Shown here one piece after another: positions 17,801 through 23,356 of a stretch of 31,652 bases of DNA (its first letter is position 1; every line of letters begins with the position of its first letter). The notes under the pieces are model-generated. The model saw only the letters and a program-made list of their open reading frames with translations, ran no database searches and was not told where the DNA came from. The position numbers and the translations under genes are program-made. Origin of the DNA: an uncultured Verrucomicrobia subdivision 3 bacterium (GTDB lineage: Bacteria; Verrucomicrobiota; Verrucomicrobiae; Limisphaerales; UBA11358); contig CAIXPZ010000007.1 in assembly GCA_903921455.1 (NCBI GenBank), forward strand, positions 1-31,652, in the 5' to 3' direction.

Positions 17801-18773
17801 TGTCCGGCGCGTCGACCTGGCGCAGGCCGTTGAGCGAGGCGACTTCCACCAGCGTGTCTTCGGCGGAAACCGTGAGCGAGCCGGATTCGCGCTCGACGCC
17901 GGACGGCTGCGGCGGATTGAGCGCGGTATTTGTCCCCGCGTTTTCCCCTGCCTGCTCGGAGTAGATCGTGAGGTCATAGGCGTTTTCCACCGGCTTGATG
18001 AATTCCACGGTCAGCGTCTGGCGGTCGCCCTCGGCGGTTGTGTGCCAGTCGCGGATCTGCGCGCCGTCGAGCTTGGTCAGCGCCTGGGACGCCGGCAGCG
18101 TGAGCGTGAGCTGCGCGGCGTTGCCCTGGACGATGTCGTAGTGGAACTTGCCGGTGTATTTGATGACCGTCGGCGTGACGAGCGCGGTGATGGTGGCATC
18201 CGCCGTGAGCAGCGCCTTGCGCGCGACCGCCGTGACCTTGCCCTGCCAGCGCAACGCCACGGTCTGCTCGGCGCCGAGAAAACCGCGCACGCCGGAGATG
18301 CCCCCGGTCTTGAACGTCTCCAGCAGCGTGCCGTTGAGCAGCTGGACTTCCGTGTTGGTGCCGTTGGCCTGCGCGGTGACGGACGCGATGGTCGCCGCCG
18401 GGCCGGTGAACGCAACCTGGTTCCACGGCTCGTCGTGCTGGAGTTTGGCGACCACTTCGAGGTTGAACTTGAAATGGCCGGCGCGCGCCGCGACGAGAAC
18501 ATAGCGGTTGCCGTCCCGGACAATTTTCAGCATGTCCGGCAATTTTGGCGGCAGCACGGCGACCTCGCCTTCCAGGATTTTCACGGAACATTCGCCCGTG
18601 CCGGTGGCGTCGGCGGTCACATCCAGCGTGAACCGTGCCTCGTCATCCGCCAGCCGCGCGGCATAGCGGATTTCGCCGATCGTGAGCGCGGACACCGGCG
18701 GGGCGACTGTTTTGGCGTCGGCGGGGAAGTTCAAAACCAGTCCGGTGAACAGGGTGGCGATGATCGTTTTCAT
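11889..18773 (-). CDS. Giant internally duplicated envelope protein with pseudopilin-like module
   Basis: I do not recognise a named family. The 2294-residue protein starts with a signal peptide (1-20, cut near ADA|K). Half A (about 30-830) is a beta-rich extracytoplasmic region. Hydrophobic helices follow at 847-865 and 873-897. The second of these starts a pseudopilin-like module ('NNLKQIG' at 909-915, 'LFADGSVE' at 987-994). A Gly-rich linker (1058-1070) and helices at about 1129-1144, 1155-1174 and 1180-1199 come next. A further signal-peptide-like helix at 1229-1248 opens half B (about 1265-2066), which repeats half A throughout. The end has a helical stretch (2095-2175) and a last transmembrane helix (2268-2284). 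Halves align clearly, for example 'NVEFTGPNIRRKEQSGDVW' with 'NVEISGANIRTREQNGNVW'. It probably arose by fusion of tandem paralogues. It is divergent from the sigma factor gene. The function is unknown; an envelope scaffold or sensor is a guess. Confidence 0.85.
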   Translation of the reverse strand: MKTIIATLFTGLVLNFPADAKTVAPPVSALTIGEIRYAARLADDEARFTLDVTADATGTGECSVKILEGEVAVLPPKLPDMLKIVRDGNRYVLVAARAGHFKFNLEVVAKLQHDEPWNQVAFTGPAATIASVTAQANGTNTEVQLLNGTLLETFKTGGISGVRGFLGAEQTVALRWQGKVTAVARKALLTADATITALVTPTVIKYTGKFHYDIVQGNAAQLTLTLPASQALTKLDGAQIRDWHTTAEGDRQTLTVEFIKPVENAYDLTIYSEQAGENAGTNTALNPPQPSGVERESGSLTVSAEDTLVEVASLNGLRQVDAPDNAVVAYRFNARPFTLALRLKPIEPVITVTDRVNARLEETRLTVAHTLSLNVEKAGVYSLELLPPAGFAVADVRGGGIEDWKVAGGKLTMSFSRRALGQRQIEVLLEQALKSFPEHIAIASLRVSGAAKESSQIGAAAVPGIRLKTGAISGLREIPVNQLPNRSDEILAYTAESPDWQLTLGTEKLAARVVADVFNLVTIGDGLVGGSATIRYGLVSQGVQEFKVRVPANCKNVEFTGPNIRRKEQSGDVWTIGLQDKVWGGYTLVVTYDFQFDAKGATLPVGGIHAVDVERETGSIAVTTAASLQLAPQNVGDTLRRVGESELSAADRSLVTRAVVLAWQYSGDQYDLSVDVKRFAEERVLEAVADRTQITSVLTEAGEMLTQASFMVKNNEKQFQRFQLPRDAKLWGCYVNGQPAKPERDGDWVLVSLPRDVNHDQTFAVDIMYAQTNGVLAAMPGKTLELTAPRTDVPNTYAEWQIFVPPTLRLSDFGGSMSVTQGTTYELLDAWGKFLAFYGEVLREAGGAILFIGFLVLLVFALVISAARRGWNGVITLLGVFAIIAVLGAMLLPALASAKKKAQKINSVNNLKQIGLAVRIFSGDNNERLPVSFEEMKNELGTDKITYDPATGQRYTYLGGGLSENNLKPDSVIAYSALDEKGGCAVLFADGSVETATARRFAELSQRGLVQVTAPQELAVKQREVLAQSQFSDRPAPTAAPASVAAGAMTLNGANSFGLGGGGGNFGGSINGTTVTPGSPVVAGIRSIRIELPQTGQPFMFTKVLNVHGEPLSIRARVIRLSTFQTIQMLWQSAAFLLGLVVWWRQWQRPQRNSFVLTLALALILGSVGSLLIQWRALHDALIIGFPMVAVAAIALLVWKYWPRGEQVKAEEKPVEPIMPSAPDSGLPPVMATIALLLALSLSSATAANSEIGNRKSAIGNTSIVSANYSGTVNDRVAALDATLQFSAVKAGETAALFGEDVAVQQFTVKSGRATLVRDREKLSVRFDRAGDAVLQIKLLVKISGDVTKRRLTFAIPPALTSQLALALNQPEADVDFPGAISCRRSLGKDTTGVDAVLGSADRVELLWTPRVKRAEEVAATVFCRNAALATFGGGVMNLRATLDYQITQGELRQARVQLPAGQKLLRVEGRDIRTWEIKDAGGAQILVVDLMKGIPLGWRLTVETEKALDALPASTAVELPHALDVKRENGLVALRGAEELGLAVETAAGLERVEAEEFVRASSENSGALASVFRFAGPEFSLRVRAEAIQPQVEAVVRNHFRVSAEQVSLAATVNYLIKRAGVFSLKLALPDGYRVERVTGGNIQQQIERGEAGGRVLEVTLKDRTSGSYTLNVELVKNFKQLPKSLPVAGVHPLDTAKLTGFVAVSAEPGVAVKTGAFDGLTEIPAAALAGDLPVAGAGNLLAFKYISAEPKVAPEWKLSVTTESVAAWVRAEIVNTFTLTETLVSGRALVRYDIANSPVKEVRVAVPAEFRNVEISGANIRTREQNGNVWRVELQSPVRGDYTLTVTWDEPRPAKTKALELAGVSAENVERETGFYVVSAKAPLQVSETGATDLHRVDAADLPDWSGAAGGTTTLAYRYAKPGARLGLDVRRFDDAAVLEALVDSAQFTSVVADDGQMMTEMTLSVRNNGRQFLEVELPAGSQVWSAFVAGQPVRPSVRDGKLLLPIQSSGDDNGTLTVELTYVGTQGFPKARGEVGFASPKFDVPLKNAHWEVYLPPDYNYLDLHQGTMTREYAPVAQPLASSFSILDYSRMEQANRASAKTEVRRDVSEARQQLAGGNVREATANFSRAKAKFAADKDADAEVKKLGDDLKSAQASNLIHAQNEFYFRNAGTLATDGAKSGEARLDFNLGVNDNAAAGEQWTKLQQAQEIVTAKVQPLRVNLPVRGQRLAFAQVLQTEGGKPMTFALAAENTQRVHWPARFGAGAAAFLALWAMVAALSRATRQNARLA
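14993..15020. repeat. 14-bp tandem repeat inside the giant gene
   Basis: TTCCGATTGCCGAT is present twice head to tail (14993-15006, 15007-15020), with a partial third copy after it. It is in frame and encodes the stretch EIGNRKSAIGN (residues 1251-1261) directly after the second signal-peptide-like helix. Sequences of this CGATTGCCGAT type recur as dispersed short repeats in some bacterial genomes. The resulting Asn/Arg/Lys-rich peptide looks like inserted linker, not folded domain. Confidence 0.7.
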
Positions 18774-18856
18774 ACCCAGTCAGACGGAGGGCCCCGGAAA
18801 ATGCTCCCGGAAAGAATCTTTTCAAACGTCGCGCCGCGAAATAAAGTCAAAGCCGC
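18774..18856. promoter_or_regulatory. Divergent promoter region between giant gene and ECF sigma gene
   Basis: Only 83 nt separate the two divergent starts, so both promoters must lie here or inside the coding ends. An imperfect dyad GAAAGAATCTTTTC (18810-18823, 10 of 14 positions symmetric) lies near the middle. ECF sigma factors often transcribe their own operon and targets next to it, so autoregulation of both directions is a reasonable inference. I cannot identify a clear ECF -35/-10 pair. Confidence 0.5.
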
Positions 18857-19477
18857 ATGAACCCGGAAGGCGAACTGCTGGCCCGCTGCCAGCGCGGCGA
18901 CGCGACGGCGTGGAACAATTTGTTCGACGCGCACTACGCGGCCGCCGGGCGGTTCATTTACCAGCTCGCCTCGGATTTCACGGTCGAGGATGCCGAGGAA
19001 ATCTGCCAGGAGGTTTTTCTGTCCGTCATCAAGAACCTCGATTCCTTCCACGGCGAAAGCCGGTTGCAGACCTGGATTTTCCGCATCGCGGCGAACAAGG
19101 CGCGCGACTACCGCGAGAAGCGCAATGCCGCCAAACGCGGCGGCGGGCAGGCGACGGTGTCCTTGCACGCGGAAAATCCGGAAACCGGCCTGACGCCCGA
19201 TCCGCCGAGCGCCGCCCCCGGCCCGGATGAATTTCTGATGAACGCGGAATCCTCCAGTCTCGTGCGGGAATCGCTCGACCAGCTGGGTGAGCCGTGCCGC
19301 GAAATCGTGGAGCTGCGCTATTTTGGCGACTTGAGTTATGACGAGTTGAGCGCGACGTTGAAGCTGAACCCGAAAACGGTCAGTTCGCGCCTGAGCAAAT
19401 GCCTGGACCGGCTGGAGGAAATTGCGCGGAAAATATTTTCGCGGGAAACTCCGGATGTTTCCCGTCTAATCGATTGA
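18857..19477 (+). CDS. ECF-type RNA polymerase sigma factor
   Basis: This is an extracytoplasmic-function sigma factor that directs RNA polymerase to a regulon, probably in response to an envelope signal. The protein has 206 residues. The sigma-2 region is at 10-90, including 'DAEEICQEVFLSVI' and 'RLQTWIFRIAANKARDY'. A long linker (91-135) is rich in Gly/Ala/Pro. The sigma-4 region is at 136-192 with a helix-turn-helix around 'LSYDELSATLKLNPKTVSSR'. It lies 7 nt ahead of the next gene, which looks like its anti-sigma partner, and divergent from the giant gene. The linker is longer than in typical RpoE-like proteins, which is common among ECF factors of this phylum. Confidence 0.93.
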   Translation: MNPEGELLARCQRGDATAWNNLFDAHYAAAGRFIYQLASDFTVEDAEEICQEVFLSVIKNLDSFHGESRLQTWIFRIAANKARDYREKRNAAKRGGGQATVSLHAENPETGLTPDPPSAAPGPDEFLMNAESSSLVRESLDQLGEPCREIVELRYFGDLSYDELSATLKLNPKTVSSRLSKCLDRLEEIARKIFSRETPDVSRLID

Positions 19478-19484
19478 CCAAGCA

Positions 19485-20822
19485 ATGGAACCGGAACGTA
19501 AAATCGAAAAACTGCTGCGCGCCTATGCCAAGAAACGCAAGGCGGACGCCGGCGACGCGTTTGCGCTCCATCCGGCGACACGGCGGCGGTTGCAAGTTAA
19601 AGTGGACCGGCAGTTCGCCGGGCCGCCGGAGGAGGACTCCGTTTCGCTGTGGCAGCTGTTCCGGCAGCAATGGGCGGTGCTGGCGGTGTTTGCGCTGGTG
19701 ATTTTCTTCGGCGCATCGCTTTTCCTGCCGGCGTTGAGCAAGGCCAAGCTGAAATCGCAAAACGTCGCGGCGATGTCCAACCTCAAGCAGATCGGCGCCG
19801 CGGCACAAATCGCGGCCGGGGACAATGATGGGCGGTTGCCGGCTACGCTGGCGGCGTTGACCAACAACCATCTGCTTTCCGAAAAAGTTTTGACCGACCC
19901 GGCGAGCGGCAAACCGTTTGTGTTTGCTGGCGGTGGCCAAAAGCTGGACTCGTTGGCGAGCGACGCGGTGCTGGCGTATTCCCCGGAGGACAAAAAAAGT
20001 CGCGCGGTGCTGCTGGCCGACGGCTCAGTGCAGCTGATGAGCCGGCAACAATTTGACGGCTTGGCAAAGCGCGCTTTGACCGCGCCCGCCGCGCCGATGG
20101 AAGTCGCCACCGCCCGGCGCGAGGTCGCTGGAAAAAGTGACACCTTGGCGTTCGACCGTCCGGTGCCGGCCGCCGCGCCGGTGGTTGCCAGTGGGACGAT
20201 GGCGTTGAACGGCGTCAGCACTTTCGGCGGTGCTGGTGGCGGCGGCGCGGGCAATGATTTTGGCCTGTCCAATCCAGCCGGTCTGGTGGCCACGGCCTCA
20301 CCGGCCGCCGCCCCAGCGGGCAAGTTTTTCAAGGACGCGGAGCGCGCTCAGGCCGGGGCGCTGGGCGTGAACAGCAATTCGCAAAGATTCCGGAACGCGG
20401 TCACCACGACCGCGCCGGTGCTGGTGTCGTTTGAATTGCAGCAGAATGGCAACCGCCTTGCCATCGTGGACGCCGACGGTTCGGTTTATCAAGGTTCGCT
20501 CCTGACCAACAACCCCGTTTCCCAAAATCAGGTTTCGGCCGGAGCGAAAAATAACGATGCGGCGGGAAATAACTTTTACTTCCGCGTATCCGGCCAAAAC
20601 CGCACCTCGAAGCAAAATGTGGTGTTCAGCGGCAACCTGATGCCGCTAGCGGGTGACGCGGTGAATTCGCCGGCCGCCGCCAAGGCGAACAAAACTACCG
20701 TGGGCGGCGAAATGTCCCAGGCGCAGAACGCGGCATTATTCTTAAATTCGCGCATCGCGGGCACCGCGACGGTGGACACCACGAACCAGATTGAAATCAA
20801 TGCCGTGCCGACGACTCCTTGA
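19485..20822 (+). CDS. Putative anti-sigma membrane protein with pseudopilin-like module
   Basis: Position and layout suggest an anti-sigma factor. There is a cytoplasmic N-terminus (1-60) with 'LHPATRRRLQVKVDRQF', resembling anti-sigma leaders in this phylum. One transmembrane helix follows (about 62-82), then an extracytoplasmic region. After the helix comes a pseudopilin-like module ('SNLKQIG' 98-104, 'LLADGSVQ' 176-183), then 'GTMALNG' and a Gly-rich stretch (237-260). The rest of the 445 residues is Ala/Asn/Thr-rich with no motif I recognise. The same module and tail occur in the middle of the giant protein. No zinc-binding HxxxCxxC anti-sigma motif is present. It could instead be a divergent pseudopilin unrelated to sigma control, but the 7-nt spacing to the sigma gene argues for pairing. 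Confidence 0.7.
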   Translation: MEPERKIEKLLRAYAKKRKADAGDAFALHPATRRRLQVKVDRQFAGPPEEDSVSLWQLFRQQWAVLAVFALVIFFGASLFLPALSKAKLKSQNVAAMSNLKQIGAAAQIAAGDNDGRLPATLAALTNNHLLSEKVLTDPASGKPFVFAGGGQKLDSLASDAVLAYSPEDKKSRAVLLADGSVQLMSRQQFDGLAKRALTAPAAPMEVATARREVAGKSDTLAFDRPVPAAAPVVASGTMALNGVSTFGGAGGGGAGNDFGLSNPAGLVATASPAAAPAGKFFKDAERAQAGALGVNSNSQRFRNAVTTTAPVLVSFELQQNGNRLAIVDADGSVYQGSLLTNNPVSQNQVSAGAKNNDAAGNNFYFRVSGQNRTSKQNVVFSGNLMPLAGDAVNSPAAAKANKTTVGGEMSQAQNAALFLNSRIAGTATVDTTNQIEINAVPTTP

Positions 20823-21371
20823 CCACCGGCCTTTTGTCTGAATTGTTGCGCGCATGAACCGGTCTTGGCTAATCATACGACACCCCGAGCCCTTTCCTGC
20901 CGAAGACGGGATAAGCCGGAAGAAACCATCGGTCGTTTCCTGCATTTTGGCGTGCGCTGACAGTCGTGGCCAAGAAAAACCTGAACATGCACAAACGAAT
21001 TTATTAACAATAGTTTTTTGACGCACCACGCACGCGCTCAAAAAAATATTTTCTTCCACGGACGATTTCCATTCCCGCTGCCCCTATCATATCGAGGATC
21101 GTGAAATGCCGTCCGGCAAATTTTGGACGGCAACCATGGTTTTGTGCGGCCGCCCAGTGCCCAGGTCGGTTCCCGTCAAATCTGATCATCTAAAGCTTTT
21201 CGGACGGCGGCAAAAGATCTTCTTTGCTTCCGGATAAATAATTATGGAGCGGCGAAATCATCATGGTCACAGCAAAACGATTTCGCGGTAGTTCGTGTAA
21301 CTGGACGACCGTTCACCGCGTCTGTTTAGCCAAAGCCGGCCGACTACTGCTCGCCGTTTTAATCTTAATCT
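20823..21371. other. Intergenic region before the pectin lyase gene
   Basis: No gene is supported across the first 440 nt. A perfect 7-bp hairpin lies at 21108-21131. From 21263 a 38-codon frame with a signal-peptide-like hydrophobic stretch overlaps the start of the downstream lyase in another frame. The region 20980-21060 is AT-rich and may hold promoter elements, but none stands out. Confidence 0.5.
21108..21131. other. 7-bp perfect hairpin
   Basis: GCCGTCC (21108-21114) pairs with GGACGGC (21125-21131) around a 10-nt loop. There is no U-tract after it on the plus strand. It could be a weak terminator for the upstream gene, an operator, or a leader structure. Confidence 0.4.
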
Positions 21372-21379
21372 GTGTATAA
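21263..21379 (+). other. Alternate-frame 38-codon ORF with signal-peptide-like end
   Basis: From an ATG at 21263, preceded by GGAG 13 nt upstream, a frame encodes 38 residues. It ends in KAGR followed by LLLAVLILICV, then TAA at 21377-21379. It overlaps the apparent GTG start of the lyase at 21372 in another frame. The basic-then-hydrophobic pattern is what the lyase N-terminus lacks. It may be the displaced true leader (frameshift) or a coupled short leader ORF. Confidence 0.35.
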
Positions 21380-23348
21380 TAACTTTCTTCAAACCGTTGG
21401 GCTGGCAACCATGCTTATTCTGCCGACGCAGTCAGATTCTGCCGCTGAATCCGCACCGGTCCAAGTAACGGAGACGCCCGACCGCTTCACGCTCGACAAC
21501 GGTATCCTCCGCGCGGAAATCGAGAAGCGCAATGGCACACTCGCCTCGCTGGTTTATCAAGGCCGCGAACTGCTCGCACAAAACGGCGGTTACTGGTCAT
21601 CCGTCGGGCGCAGCCGCAACCGCGCCGTCGGCCAGGCCGCCTCGGGCCGGCTCAACACGCCCGACCGTGTCGAGATTTCCTGCCGCGCCAGCAACGTCGG
21701 CGGCACCACCGATGCTTCGCTCGACACGGATTATCGCTACTCACTGGCGCGCGGCGATTCGGTGATTTACGTCAGCGCCATCCTGCATCATGCGGCGGGC
21801 CAGCCCAGTTACGGCACCGGCGAGTCGCGCTATTGTCTCAAGTTGAACCCGCGCGTCTTTGATTTTCTTTCCGTGGACGCCGACCGCCAGCGGCTCATGC
21901 CGAGCGGTTACGATTGGGATCACGGCGTGCAAATGAATTTGAAGGAAGCGCGCCGGCTCACGACCGGCATCCATAAGGGCGAGGTGGAACACAAATATGA
22001 TTATTCCGCCGCCTTCACCGAAGCGCCGGCTTACGGTTGGTCAGGAACGAAAACAAAAATCGGCCTCTGGCTCATCAATCCCAGCCTGGAATACGTTGGC
22101 GGCGGCCCGACCAAAGTGGAACTCACCGGCCATCTCGACGTGAACGCCGGCGGCACACCCACGTTGCTGAACATGTGGCAGGGCAGTCATTATGGCGGCA
22201 CGTCGCTCGCCGTCGCCGCAGACGAAAACTGGACGAAGTTCATCGGTCCGTTTGCAATTTATTGCAACCACCGCCCCACACCCTACGAAGCGTGGCAAGA
22301 CGCACTGGCGCAAGCGACCAACGAAATGCAATGCTGGCCATTCGCGTGGGTCAATGACACCGATTATCCCACAGCCTCAGAGCGCGCGACCATCAGGGGG
22401 AAAATTATTCTGCGCGACGCTTTTGCGCCGGACGCAACTATGAGCAACGTCTGGGTCGGCGTCAGCGCGCCGGATTATTTTTTACCGCAGCATCATGGCC
22501 CCCGCACTGGCGACAACAACCGCTACGCGTCTCCAACACCAGTGGACTGGCAACGTGATACGAAATTCTATCAATTCTGGACGCGCGCCGATGTGGAGGG
22601 AAATTTCAGCATTCGCAATATTCGTCCCGGCAGCTACACCTTGCACGCCTTTGGCGACGGTGTGCTGGGCGAATTTTCACTGACCAACGTCACAGTATCC
22701 GCCGGCGAAAACATAACGCTCAGCAACCTCGTGTGGCAACCAGACCGCTTCGGGCGCACGCTCTGGGAAATCGGCGTGCCCGACCGCACGGCACGCGAGT
22801 TCCGCCACGGCGACCACTTTTGGCAATGGGGGCTTTACTACCAATATCCGCAGGAATTTCCGAATGACGTGAATTTCATCATCGGTCAAAGCGACTGGCG
22901 GCGCGACTGGAATTACGCCCAGCCACCACGCATTTCCGGAAAAGACCATCCCGTCATCAGCGAAGACGACGAAGCCAACAACGCGGGTTCCATGGCGAGC
23001 TATCGCAGCAATGGACTGGAAGACGCGACGTGGAAAATCCAATTCACTCTCACCAATACGCCGACAGGCAAAGCGACCTTGCGCCTCGCCTTCGCCGGCG
23101 CGCGAGACGGCAGTCGCGTGACGGTGAGCCTCAACGACCACGCCATCGGCGACACCGGCCCGCTGCCCGCGACCGGCGTGATGCACCGCGACGGCATTCG
23201 CGGCTACTGGTTTGAACGCGATTTGACATTCGATGCCGCCCGTTTGCGACCCGGCACGAATGTTTTTAAGCTGACCTCCTTCGCCCAAAACTGGACGCAA
23301 GGGGTGATGTATGACTGCGTGCGGCTGGAATTAAATGACAAAAATTAA
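21372..23348 (+). CDS. Rhamnogalacturonan lyase, polysaccharide lyase family 4
   Basis: PL4 enzymes cut rhamnogalacturonan I backbones of pectin by beta-elimination, usually outside the cytoplasm. The protein has 658 residues with the three-domain order of the family. A catalytic beta-sandwich lies at about 28-330 ('GILRAEIEKRNGTLASLVYQG', ending near 'PYEAWQDAL'). An FnIII-like domain follows at about 335-440 ('GNFSIRNIRPGSYTLHAFGDG'). The last is a carbohydrate-binding jelly-roll domain at about 450-658 ('GRTLWEIGVPDRTAREFRHGD', then 'RLRPGTNVFKLT'). The earliest in-frame start is GTG at 21372, after an in-frame TAA; the next is ATG at residue 14. The N-terminus is hydrophobic but lacks basic residues, so export is likely but the start is uncertain. 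The gene is convergent with the ABC-F gene, 8 nt apart. Confidence 0.88.
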   Translation: MYNNFLQTVGLATMLILPTQSDSAAESAPVQVTETPDRFTLDNGILRAEIEKRNGTLASLVYQGRELLAQNGGYWSSVGRSRNRAVGQAASGRLNTPDRVEISCRASNVGGTTDASLDTDYRYSLARGDSVIYVSAILHHAAGQPSYGTGESRYCLKLNPRVFDFLSVDADRQRLMPSGYDWDHGVQMNLKEARRLTTGIHKGEVEHKYDYSAAFTEAPAYGWSGTKTKIGLWLINPSLEYVGGGPTKVELTGHLDVNAGGTPTLLNMWQGSHYGGTSLAVAADENWTKFIGPFAIYCNHRPTPYEAWQDALAQATNEMQCWPFAWVNDTDYPTASERATIRGKIILRDAFAPDATMSNVWVGVSAPDYFLPQHHGPRTGDNNRYASPTPVDWQRDTKFYQFWTRADVEGNFSIRNIRPGSYTLHAFGDGVLGEFSLTNVTVSAGENITLSNLVWQPDRFGRTLWEIGVPDRTAREFRHGDHFWQWGLYYQYPQEFPNDVNFIIGQSDWRRDWNYAQPPRISGKDHPVISEDDEANNAGSMASYRSNGLEDATWKIQFTLTNTPTGKATLRLAFAGARDGSRVTVSLNDHAIGDTGPLPATGVMHRDGIRGYWFERDLTFDAARLRPGTNVFKLTSFAQNWTQGVMYDCVRLELNDKN

Positions 23349-23356
23349 CATGATAA

